This document shows, in pieces, positions 24,262 through 31,072 of a stretch of DNA of 34,926 nt. Source of the stretch: an uncultured Pseudomonadota bacterium. GTDB lineage: Bacteria > Myxococcota_A > UBA796 > JAFGLY01. The stretch's first letter is position 1. Every line of letters begins with the position of its first letter. The position numbers and the translations under genes are program-made. Under the pieces are notes generated by a model. That model did no database searches, was not told the DNA's origin, and was given only the letters and a program-made list of their open reading frames with translations. The stretch spans positions 1 through 34,926 of the forward strand of contig CALDOK010000445.1 of NCBI GenBank assembly GCA_937912125.1. Direction: 5' to 3'.

Positions 24262-25302
24262 ATGCGGTCCTGGATTCCCATTTCGCTCATGCTCGGCCTG
24301 TTCATCGTCGGCTGTGAGTCCAACCCGTCTACCAATCCTTCTGGCGGCATGGCCGGCGGCCCCCCCGCCGAAGACATCGGCGAAGTCATCGCCACGGTCG
24401 ATGGCCTGTCCATCGGCTCTCGTGACTTCGAGAAGGCCGCTGCGCGCACCGCCCCCGCCGACGGCGAGTCCCTCAGCGACGCCGAGCGCCACGAAGTCCT
24501 CGATCGTTTGATCGCCGACAAGGTGCTCTACAAGGAGGCCCTGCGGCTCGGCCTCGACCAGGACCCCAAGGTCCAGAAGGTCATGGTCAACACCCTGCTG
24601 CGTCAAGAAGTCTACGCCCAGGTCCGCAACTCGGACTTCGGCGAAGAGATGCTCCAGGCCTACTACGACGACCACCCCGAGGAGTTCGTCGTTCCCGAGA
24701 AGGTCCAGATCAAGCGCATCCTGGTGCGGGTCAACGACGAGCGCTCCGACGCCGACGCGATGGCCGAGGCCCAGCGCCTGCGCGGCCTGGTGGCCGGCAA
24801 CCCCAAGGACGACTTCAAGGAGGTCGCCTCCAAGCACAGCGAAGACCCCTACCGCCGCCGTGGTGGTGACGTGGGCTTCGTGTCCTCCGAAGGCAAGCCC
24901 GGCCTCGACGAGGTCATCGTGACCAAGGCCTTCGCCATGGGCGTGGGCGAGGTCAGCGAGCCCTTCAAGACCGACGATGGCTACAACGTCATCTACGTGG
25001 CCAACAAGCGCGAGCGCGTCGAGCGCACCTTCCAGCAGATGAAGGGCTCCGTGCTCCGCAAGGTCAAGAACGAGAAGCTCAAGGACCTCTACCAGGGCTA
25101 CGTCGATGGCCTCAAGGAAGGCTCCAAGATCGAGATCAACGAAGACAAGCTCGCCGCCATCGACATCAAGGCCGCCGTCAAGGCCGCTCCTCCGGGCATG
25201 GAGCTCAACCCCATGCTGGCTGGGCGCGATGCCACGCTCCCCGGCGCCGAAGACGACGAAGATCTGGGCTTGGATGAAGAGGAAGATGTGGGCGGCGAGT
25301 AG
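24262..25302 (+). CDS. PpiC/parvulin-type peptidyl-prolyl isomerase lipoprotein (PrsA-like)
   Basis: 346 residues from ATG 24262, four bases after a strong GGAGGA site; an in-frame GTG at 24184 is unlikely. Residues 1-18 form a lipoprotein signal with Cys18 (FIVGC) as the lipidated residue. A helical SurA_N-like region runs to about 130, then a parvulin domain (about 140-250) with QIKRILVRV at its first strand, ASKHSEDPYRRRGGDVGFV, and AFAMGVGEVSEPFKTDDGYNVIYV; these follow the rotamase pattern. A Lys-rich helix and an acidic tail complete it. It likely folds exported or outer-membrane proteins. It precedes a SurA-like gene by 16 bases, so both are in one operon. Confidence 0.9.
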   Translation: MRSWIPISLMLGLFIVGCESNPSTNPSGGMAGGPPAEDIGEVIATVDGLSIGSRDFEKAAARTAPADGESLSDAERHEVLDRLIADKVLYKEALRLGLDQDPKVQKVMVNTLLRQEVYAQVRNSDFGEEMLQAYYDDHPEEFVVPEKVQIKRILVRVNDERSDADAMAEAQRLRGLVAGNPKDDFKEVASKHSEDPYRRRGGDVGFVSSEGKPGLDEVIVTKAFAMGVGEVSEPFKTDDGYNVIYVANKRERVERTFQQMKGSVLRKVKNEKLKDLYQGYVDGLKEGSKIEINEDKLAAIDIKAAVKAAPPGMELNPMLAGRDATLPGAEDDEDLGLDEEEDVGGE

Positions 25303-25318
25303 TGTCGTCAGCACCATC

Positions 25319-26287
25319 ATGAACCTTCGCACCCCCGCACTTCTCTTCGCGGCTGTCCTGGGCTTGTCCCTGGCGGCCGCGCCGTCGCGCGCTGAGGTCG
25401 TCGACCGCATCGCCGCCGTGGTCAACGATGACGTCATCACCTGGACCGAGGTCTACGAGATCGGCGCCGACCACATCGAGCGGGGCGCCACGGCCGACCC
25501 CTCGCGTCGGCGCGCCCTCGAGCTCGAGGTGCTCGACGTGCTCATCGGGCGCCGGCTGGTCGAGCAGGAGATGCGCCGGCTAGACATGGACGTGGGCGAT
25601 CAGGACATCGAGCGTGCCCTGGCCGACATCGCACGCCAGAATGGGCTCGACCGCGAGCAGCTGCGTGTCGAGGTCGAGGGCAGCGGCATCGTCTGGGACG
25701 CGTACCTGGACGAGCTCTCCCAGAACCTGCGTGAGATGATGTTCAACCAGCAGGTGCTGGCCCCGCGCATCACCATCCGCGACGACGAGCTCCTCGACGC
25801 CTATCGTCGCGGCTCCGCGGCCCTGTCTGGCCCAGAGCAGGCTCACTTGCAGACCCTGTTGCTGGCCTACCCCGAAGAAGCCAGCGACGAGCAGATGGCT
25901 GCGGTGCTCACCCAGGCCCTCGAGCTACGCCAGCAGGCACTCGATGGCGCCGAGTTCTCCGATATCGCAGCCGAGCACTCCGCCGAGCCCTATGCGTCCC
26001 GGCGGGGCGAGATGGGCACCTTCCGTCAGGGCGAGCTGGTCGGGACCCTGGATGAGCCGGCCTTCGCCACCCCCGTGGGGTCGGTGGCCGCTCCCATCGT
26101 CACCCCGCAGGGCGTGTTCCTGCTGTATGTCGTCACACGCGACCAGCCTCCCGCCCCCGAGTTCGAGGCGGTCAAGGGCCGCCTGCAGCAGCAGCTCATG
26201 GAGCTGAAGTACGAAGAAGCGCGGGAGCAGTGGGAAGTCCAGGCTCGCAGGCGCGCGGCCGTCAAGGTGTTGCTCGAGAGCATGTAG
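25319..26287 (+). CDS. SurA-like periplasmic chaperone (SurA_N plus parvulin domain)
   Basis: 322 residues from ATG 25319; the ORF is open further upstream but the signal peptide (1-25, ending SRA) fixes this start. The segment EVVDRIAAVVNDDVITWTEVYE is the classic first helix-strand of SurA_N, and it is followed by a helical region and a parvulin domain near 195-290 with AEHSAEPYASRRGEMGTF, AFATPVGSVAAPIVTPQGVFLLYV. Only one parvulin domain is present, unlike the two in E. coli SurA. Acts on outer-membrane protein precursors in the periplasm, by homology. The following gene is pdxA; surA and pdxA are neighbours in E. coli as well. The ribosome site is weak. Confidence 0.88.
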   Translation: MNLRTPALLFAAVLGLSLAAAPSRAEVVDRIAAVVNDDVITWTEVYEIGADHIERGATADPSRRRALELEVLDVLIGRRLVEQEMRRLDMDVGDQDIERALADIARQNGLDREQLRVEVEGSGIVWDAYLDELSQNLREMMFNQQVLAPRITIRDDELLDAYRRGSAALSGPEQAHLQTLLLAYPEEASDEQMAAVLTQALELRQQALDGAEFSDIAAEHSAEPYASRRGEMGTFRQGELVGTLDEPAFATPVGSVAAPIVTPQGVFLLYVVTRDQPPAPEFEAVKGRLQQQLMELKYEEAREQWEVQARRRAAVKVLLESM

Positions 26288-26343
26288 GCGGTATCGGGTA
26301 CTTCATGTGCTCCCGCTGAGGAAGCGCAGCATCACGTGGACAC

Positions 26344-26364
26344 GGGCGGGGATAAACCCCGCCC
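26344..26364. repeat. Perfect 8-bp GC palindrome with ATAAA loop (REP-like or terminator)
   Basis: Arms GGGCGGGG and CCCCGCCC around the loop ATAAA, in the 97-base gap between the surA-like gene and pdxA. The symmetric form and absence of a T-run favour a REP-type palindrome or RNA processing element over a plain terminator. It sits 20 bases before the pdxA start. Confidence 0.55.
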
Positions 26365-26384
26365 CAACGTTCTCAGGGGTGCCC

Positions 26385-27323
26385 ATGCGTTCCGAGCTTC
26401 CCATCGTCGTCACGCCCGGTGATCCCCTCGGAGTGGGGGCCGAGGTTGCGCTGAAGGCCGGCCGTCAGGCTCAGGGCCGCCTGGTGTTGGTGGGAGACGA
26501 TGGATGGGTGTTGGCCGAGGCCGAGAGGCAGGGTGTGAGCTTGGCGCGCGTCGAGCGCCTCGACCAAGCAGGGCAGGGGATGTCGCTGCTGGTGCCCCCG
26601 CCAGGGGACGAGCCCGTCGAGGTGCGCGCCATCCGCTTCGGGGCGCAGGCTTGCCTGAGCGGGCAGGCCCGGGCCTTGGTCACGGGGCCCATCCACAAGG
26701 CGCGGCTGGCCGCGCAGGGCTTCGGCTTTCCTGGCCACACGGACTTTCTGGGTGATCTTTGCGGTGTGGAGCGTCCGGTGATGGCCTTTGTCGGGCGTCG
26801 CCTGCGGGTGGTGTTGGCCACCATCCACCTGCCCATCGCCCAGGTCCCCGCTGCGCTCAGCCGCCAGGGTCTGCTCCATGTGGTGCGCACCGCGCACAGG
26901 GCGCTGCGGGATCAGCTTGGCATCCCCGAGCCCCTGCTGGTGGTGGCCGGGCTCAACCCCCATGCCGGCGATCAGGGCGTGCTGGGCTGCGAAGAGCTCG
27001 ACCTGATCGGGCCGGTCTGCGACGAGCTGCGGGCCGAGGGATTGATGGTCTGTGGACCTATCTCCGCCGAGGCTGCGGCCAGGGATGCCGCCGAGGGCCG
27101 GGCGGACATGCTGGTGGCCATGTACCACGACCAAGGCTTGGTCCCGCTCAAGGTGCTGGACTTCGGCCATGCCGTGAACTGGACCCTCGGCTTGCCCATG
27201 GTCAGAACCAGCGTGGACCATGGCACGGCGGACGACATCGCAGGTCGTGGCATCGCCGATGCCGGCAGCATGTTGGCTGCCATCCTGCTCGCGGACCGCG
27301 TGAGCTCGGGGCGCCCAGCCTGA
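26385..27323 (+). CDS. pdxA: 4-Hydroxythreonine-4-phosphate dehydrogenase
   Basis: 312 residues from ATG 26385. It oxidises 4-phosphohydroxy-L-threonine using NAD in the DXP-dependent route to pyridoxal phosphate, in the cytoplasm. The diagnostic segments are visible: TPGDPLGVGAEV (10-21), GFGFPGHTDFLGDL, TIHLPI, NPHAGDQGVLG, MYHDQGLVPLKVLDF and VNWTLGLPMVRTSVDHGTADDIAGRG. The His of TIHLPI, NPHAGD and MYHDQ are the three metal ligands of the family. Length is usual (about 330). A few bases of unconserved leader in the longer open frame were discarded. It follows a SurA-like gene, as pdxA does in E. coli. Confidence 0.96.
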   Translation: MRSELPIVVTPGDPLGVGAEVALKAGRQAQGRLVLVGDDGWVLAEAERQGVSLARVERLDQAGQGMSLLVPPPGDEPVEVRAIRFGAQACLSGQARALVTGPIHKARLAAQGFGFPGHTDFLGDLCGVERPVMAFVGRRLRVVLATIHLPIAQVPAALSRQGLLHVVRTAHRALRDQLGIPEPLLVVAGLNPHAGDQGVLGCEELDLIGPVCDELRAEGLMVCGPISAEAAARDAAEGRADMLVAMYHDQGLVPLKVLDFGHAVNWTLGLPMVRTSVDHGTADDIAGRGIADAGSMLAAILLADRVSSGRPA

Positions 27324-27339
27324 TCCCAGACGCAACGAA

Positions 27340-27365
27340 CCCCGCCGCGGCGAGGCCGGGCGGGG
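27340..27365 (-). terminator. Hairpin after lipoprotein paralog A, shared with the pdxA end
   Basis: CCCCGCC (27340-27346) and GGCGGGG (27359-27365) form a perfect seven-bp stem. On the minus strand the stem is followed by TTCGTT. It lies between convergent genes (pdxA and paralog A) and its sequence is closely similar to the hairpin after paralog B at 28082-28116. Confidence 0.65.
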
Positions 27366-27387
27366 CTCGAGAAAGCTCTAAGTCGTA

Positions 27388-27909
27388 CTAGAAGGTGATC
27401 TCGCGGCAGTCACCGGTGTCGACCAGGGAGATGTCGGAGCCCCAGACCACACAGTCGACCACGGCACCGGCCTCGTAGGCGTCGATGCGCCAAGCCATGG
27501 TGCTCTCCATCGCGGCGTCGCCGGAGAACAGCGTGTTCACGCCGGACTCCTGGTCGGACCACACGGCGGTGATGGGCAGGGTGATGGCCCACTGGTCCCA
27601 GGCACCGTGGGGGTCGAAGTCGCCCTGGACGAGGTCGTGGTCCTCTTCCCAGGGAGAGGAGGTGTCCTGGGTGATGTACATCGAGACGTTCTCGGCCCAG
27701 CCGATCAGCTCGACTTCGTACATCCACTCGGTGGCGTCGTAGCCGTAGGAGACGACGTCGATCTCGAGGTCGTAGACCATGGGGTCGCCAGAGTCGGTGT
27801 CGTCGGTCATGCCGGTCTCGCAGACACCATCAGTGTCTTCGCAGTCCTTGTCGTCGCCGAAGCAGCCGATGAGCGCGAAAGCAGCCAGGGGCAGAAGGTA
27901 CTTGGTCAT
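27388..27909 (-). CDS. Asp-rich lipoprotein, paralog A of an unrecognised family
   Basis: 173 residues. Lipoprotein signal at 1-16 with LIGC as lipobox, then an Asp/Glu/Thr-rich linker and a beta-rich domain of about 125 residues. The domain shows W-N-V-S-MYITQDTSSPWEEDHDL, then GAWDQW, ESGVNTLFSGD, MESTMAWRIDAYEAGA and the end DCREITF. Paralog B (28138-28650) has nearly the same segments and the third member (28820-29365) a diverged version. The order and repeated acidic residues recall secreted Asp-rich proteins of myxobacteria, but no family is recognised. Function unknown. Confidence 0.8.
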   Translation of the reverse strand: MTKYLLPLAAFALIGCFGDDKDCEDTDGVCETGMTDDTDSGDPMVYDLEIDVVSYGYDATEWMYEVELIGWAENVSMYITQDTSSPWEEDHDLVQGDFDPHGAWDQWAITLPITAVWSDQESGVNTLFSGDAAMESTMAWRIDAYEAGAVVDCVVWGSDISLVDTGDCREITF

Positions 27910-27981
27910 GATGTGTCTCCATCTCTTGAGTTGCGCCCGCCTGGAACGGCGGTGGGCTGAGGTGTCCTGTTGGACCGGGAC

Positions 27982-28010
27982 AGGCTACTCTCGCGGCCGC
28001 GAACCTGCAA
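27982..28010 (-). promoter_or_regulatory. Candidate promoter of lipoprotein paralog A
   Basis: On the minus strand TTGCAG (28010-28005), a 17-base spacer and TAGCCT (27987-27982) lie about 70 bases before the ATG at 27909. The -10 box is similar to the one proposed for the radical SAM gene. It sits between the terminator of paralog B and the start of paralog A. Confidence 0.45.
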
Positions 28011-28081
28011 CGGGATTTCCGGAGGAATGTGGCCTGGCGGTCAAGTCGGCAGGCCGGTCGTCATCGGGTGGTTCCCGACGA

Positions 28082-28116
28082 AACAACCCCGCCCGGCGAG
28101 GCCGGACGGGGCTGTT
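28082..28116 (-). terminator. Rho-independent-type terminator of lipoprotein paralog B
   Basis: CCCCG-C-CCGG and CCGG-A-CGGGG form a stem with one mismatch around a five-base loop, and AACA/TGTT extends it beyond one further mismatch. On the minus strand it begins 21 bases after the stop at 28138 and is followed by TTGTTT. It closely resembles the hairpin after paralog A. Confidence 0.75.
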
Positions 28117-28137
28117 CTGTTGGACGGAGAGGCGAAA

Positions 28138-28650
28138 TCAGAAGGTGATCTCGCGGCAGCCGCCGTTGTCGACCAGGCTGACGGTGGAGCTGGAGCCGGC
28201 CCACACCACGCAGTCGGCCACGGCGCCGTCTTCGTAGGCTTCGATGCGCCAAGCCATGGTGGACTCCATGGCGGTGTCGCCGGAGAAGAGCGTGTTCACA
28301 CCGGACTCCTGGGCCTGCCAGTCGCTGGTGATGGGCAGGGTGAGCTCCCAGAGGTCCCAGGCACCGTCGAGGGCGTACTCGATGTTGACCAGATCGTGGT
28401 CCTCTTCCCAGGGGGAGGAGGTGTCCTGGGTGATGTACATCGTGACGTTCTCGGCCCAGCCGATGATGTCCACGGAGTAGAACCACTCGCCGGTGTCGTA
28501 GCCGTAGGTGACCACGTCGATCTCGGTGGGGTAGTAGGTCCAGGAGTCACCGGTGGCGCCGGGGTCGCCGGAGTCGTCGGCGGTGTCGTCCTTGTCGAAG
28601 CAGGCGGTGAGGGCCAGGCCGAGGAGGGCGAGGAGGGAAAGCTTGTTCAT
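28138..28650 (-). CDS. Asp-rich lipoprotein, paralog B of an unrecognised family
   Basis: 170 residues from ATG 28650 with an AGGAG site just upstream; the longer open frame reaching 28791 is not needed. Residues 1-15 are a lipoprotein signal with LTAC as lipobox, followed by a short Asp-rich linker. The domain repeats the features of paralog A: WFYSVDIIGWAENVTMYITQDTSSPWEEDHDL, DGAWDLWELTLP, ESGVNTLFSGD, MESTMAWRIEAYEDGA and the end GGCREITF. Nucleotide identity to paralog A is visible over long stretches in the coding region, so the duplication looks fairly recent. Function unknown. A promoter candidate lies at 28745-28773. Confidence 0.82.
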   Translation of the reverse strand: MNKLSLLALLGLALTACFDKDDTADDSGDPGATGDSWTYYPTEIDVVTYGYDTGEWFYSVDIIGWAENVTMYITQDTSSPWEEDHDLVNIEYALDGAWDLWELTLPITSDWQAQESGVNTLFSGDTAMESTMAWRIEAYEDGAVADCVVWAGSSSTVSLVDNGGCREITF

Positions 28651-28744
28651 GGCGTCTCCTTGAGGGCTTCTGATGCCGGGCGTGTCCAGGCGGAACGCGA
28701 CGGGCGTTGAAACATGCCAGCGCATTCGCACGCTGAGCGCAGCA

Positions 28745-28773
28745 CCCTTAAAGCAGCCTGCTCCGGAATGCAA
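28745..28773 (-). promoter_or_regulatory. Candidate promoter of lipoprotein paralog B
   Basis: TTGCAT (28773-28768), a 17-base spacer and TAAGGG (28750-28745) on the minus strand, about 95 bases before the ATG at 28650. The -35 matches that of paralog A in five of six bases; the -10 boxes differ. Confidence 0.35.
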
Positions 28774-28819
28774 AGCGACTGTGGGGGCCATGCTTTGGGC
28801 GGGTCACCCCCCCCCGGGA

Positions 28820-29365
28820 TCAGCCCTCGGCGGCGGTGTCGGGTTCCTCCCACAACAGCTCGCAGGCGGCGGCTCCATCTACCCCGTCGAACAGGGAGGG
28901 CTGTGCTCCCCAGGAACGACAGTCGGCTTGTTCTTCGGTGCCGGGAGTGTAGACCGCCAAGCGGAAGCTGATGGCCTCGAGGGTCGTAGGATTGCAGAAG
29001 AAGGCCGTAGACGAGCCCGAAGACGCCTCGCGCCAGTCCGCGACCACGTCGAGCTCGAGGGCCAGCTGGTCCCAGGTGCCGTCGTGGGCGGCCGAGGTGG
29101 AGCGCACGGCGTGTCGCTCGACGTAGTCGGTGTCTTGGCCCATCCAGAGCTCTGCGTTGGCCGTCCACGCGAGCGTGTCGACCTCGAAGCTCCAGATCGC
29201 GTCGATGCTGTCGCAGTCCCAGCGGATGTCGCTGATGCTGGGCGGGTCGCTGTGCAGCGGCTCGCCTTCGGCGCCCGCGAAGCGCTCGTGGCCTACGCAG
29301 CCGACACAGCTTGCAGCCAGGGCGGCCAGAGGGAGCAGGCGGCGGCGGGGGAGGCGAGGGCTCAT
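28820..29365 (-). CDS. Exported (probable lipo-) protein, third, diverged member of the same family
   Basis: 181 residues from ATG 29365; the longer open frame to 29509 overlaps hflX and is rejected. An N-terminal signal with cysteines (AASCVGC) suggests a lipoprotein. The mature domain aligns with paralogs A and B by position: WSFEVDTLAWTANAELWMGQDTDYV against WFYSVDIIGWAENVTMYITQDTSSP, then DGTWDQLALELDVVADW, SGSSTAFF, LEAISFRLAVYTPG and EQADCRSWG. Identity is much lower and the Asp-rich linker is short. The start overlaps the hflX stop (ATGA at 29362-29365), so it may be co-translated with hflX. Function unknown. Confidence 0.72.
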   Translation of the reverse strand: MSPRLPRRRLLPLAALAASCVGCVGHERFAGAEGEPLHSDPPSISDIRWDCDSIDAIWSFEVDTLAWTANAELWMGQDTDYVERHAVRSTSAAHDGTWDQLALELDVVADWREASSGSSTAFFCNPTTLEAISFRLAVYTPGTEEQADCRSWGAQPSLFDGVDGAAACELLWEEPDTAAEG

Positions 29366-31023
29366 TCTTCCTGCATATCCGGAGCGATGGGGGCGCGTTC
29401 GGTCTGGTGGAAGAGCACGTCCTCCATGGTGACCAGCAGGCGGTCCAGGCCCCAGTCGTCCTTGGAGCTGACCGGGATGCCGCCGGTGCGGTCCGCCAAG
29501 GAGCGCCACTCCGCGGGCTCCACCAGGTCGATCTTGTTCAGCACCAGCACCGTGGGGGTCTGCCCAGCCCCCAGGGTCTCGAGGATCTCCTCGACCGCGG
29601 CGATGTGCAGCTCGAGCCCGGGATCGGCGGCGTCCACCACGTGCAGCAGCAGATCCGCCTGGATGACTTCCTCGAGGGTCGCGCGGAAGGCCTGCACCAG
29701 ATCCTTGGGCAAGCGGCGGATGAAGCCGACGGTGTCGGTGAGGATGATCTCCCGCTCGGCGGGGAAGCGGAAGCGGCGGCTGGTGGGATCCAGGGTGGCG
29801 AACAGCGCGTCCTCGGCCTTCACGTCGCTGTGGGTGACCTTGTTGAGCAGGGTGGACTTGCCGGCGTTGGTGTAGCCGACGATGCTGGCCAGGGGCAGCC
29901 CCATGCGCTTGCGCCGGGCCCGGCGCTGATCGCGGCCCTTGGCCAGGCGGGACAGCTCTTTCTCGAGGCGCTTGAGGCGTTCGTCGGCCCGGCGGCGGTT
30001 GATCTCGAGCTTGCTCTCGCCGGGGCCCGTGCCGCCGATGCCGCCGGTGAGGCGGGACATGGCGGTGGGCATGATCGCCAGGCGGGGCTTGCGGTAGCGC
30101 AGCTGGGCGATCTCCACCTGGAGCTTGCCTTCGCGGGTGGTGGCCCGCTGGGCGAAGATGTCCAGGATGAGCTGAGTGCGGTCGAGCACCTTGAGCTCGG
30201 TGATGGTGGCCACGTTGCGCAGCTGAGAGGGGGAGAGGTCCTGGTCGAAGACCAGCGTCTCGGCACCCAGGTGCATGGCCCGGAGCAGCAGATCGTTGAG
30301 CTTGCCTTGGCCCACCAAGGTCTTGCCGTCCAGCTTGCGGCGGACCTGGAGCACTGAGTCCACCACCTCGAGGCCGGCGGCGTCGGCCAGGCGCTCGAGC
30401 TCTTCGAGGGACAGGTGGGCCGACGCTGCGTCGCCCGTGGTGACCGAGACCAGCACCGCGCCCAGACCGTCCTCGACACGGCGCAGGTGGTCGCCCTTGC
30501 GGAACTGGGCCTCGAGGTCAGCGATGAAGGCCACGAAGTCTTCGTCCCAGCCGTGGACCGAGGGGCGCTGCTCGATGCGCCACATCTCGGAGGAGCCGTC
30601 GGGGGGCATCAGGTGGGCGTACTCGACCGCGCCGGGTAGGCCATTCAGGCCGGCCTGGATGACGATCACGACGTCGAGCTTGAGCAGGGCCAGGTCGGTC
30701 AGGTCGTCTTGAGCCAGGGGCTCGCCGCGCAGGTGGGTGTGTACCAGGCGCAGGCCACGGAAGCGGCTGGAGCCAGCGCGGCTGCGGCCGAGCTCGGGGA
30801 TGAAGAGCTTGTGGGCGTCGCCCAGGATGACGCTGACCACGTTGCCGCTGCGATCGATGAGCAGGCCGACCTGGCGCCCGATCTCTCGGGACAGCTCGGC
30901 GACGCGACGCGCCAGCTCAGGCCCCATGAAGCTCTCGGGCACCACGCGGCGGTTGTAGAGCTTCTCGAGGGCGCGGGTCTGGCTGGCTTTGATGCCGGAA
31001 GTGTTGCCGTGGACTGAAGGCAA
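29362..31023 (-). CDS. hflX: GTPase HflX (ribosome-splitting/rescue GTPase)
   Basis: 553 residues from a TTG at 31023, seven bases after AAGGAG; the family usually begins with the HGNTSGIKASQ segment right after this codon. An alternative GTG at 31050 is the first base of a hairpin. The N-terminal part is the long HflX form. The glycine-rich SRLTGGIGGTGPGESKLE segment and the coiled coil RRRADERLKRLEKEL precede the G domain. G1 is GYTNAGKST (383-391), G3 is DTVGF, G4 is NKID. HflX dissociates stalled or hibernating ribosomes. It lies downstream of two SPFH proteins; in E. coli hflX likewise neighbours the SPFH genes hflK and hflC. A hairpin buries its ribosome site. Confidence 0.93.
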   Translation of the reverse strand: MPSVHGNTSGIKASQTRALEKLYNRRVVPESFMGPELARRVAELSREIGRQVGLLIDRSGNVVSVILGDAHKLFIPELGRSRAGSSRFRGLRLVHTHLRGEPLAQDDLTDLALLKLDVVIVIQAGLNGLPGAVEYAHLMPPDGSSEMWRIEQRPSVHGWDEDFVAFIADLEAQFRKGDHLRRVEDGLGAVLVSVTTGDAASAHLSLEELERLADAAGLEVVDSVLQVRRKLDGKTLVGQGKLNDLLLRAMHLGAETLVFDQDLSPSQLRNVATITELKVLDRTQLILDIFAQRATTREGKLQVEIAQLRYRKPRLAIMPTAMSRLTGGIGGTGPGESKLEINRRRADERLKRLEKELSRLAKGRDQRRARRKRMGLPLASIVGYTNAGKSTLLNKVTHSDVKAEDALFATLDPTSRRFRFPAEREIILTDTVGFIRRLPKDLVQAFRATLEEVIQADLLLHVVDAADPGLELHIAAVEEILETLGAGQTPTVLVLNKIDLVEPAEWRSLADRTGGIPVSSKDDWGLDRLLVTMEDVLFHQTERAPIAPDMQEE

Positions 31024-31050
31024 GTGGGGGCTCCTTGGCGGAGCCCCCAC
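31024..31050 (-). promoter_or_regulatory. Perfect 11-bp hairpin hiding the hflX ribosome binding site
   Basis: Arms GTGGGGGCTCC (31024-31034) and GGAGCCCCCAC (31040-31050) pair perfectly around a five-base loop. Read on the minus strand, the AAGGAG ribosome site lies in the loop and the 3' arm, and the TTG start follows directly. It starts 22 bases after the flotillin B stop, so it could also act as an attenuator of the upstream operon, though no T-run follows. Confidence 0.65.
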
Positions 31051-31072
31051 CTATTCGGATTCCTGGCGCAAG

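Noticed and set aside
31024..31050. Plain rho-independent terminator for the flotillin operon
   Set aside because: The stem is strong but no T-run follows on the minus strand, and the hflX ribosome site lies inside it; kept as a regulatory hairpin instead.
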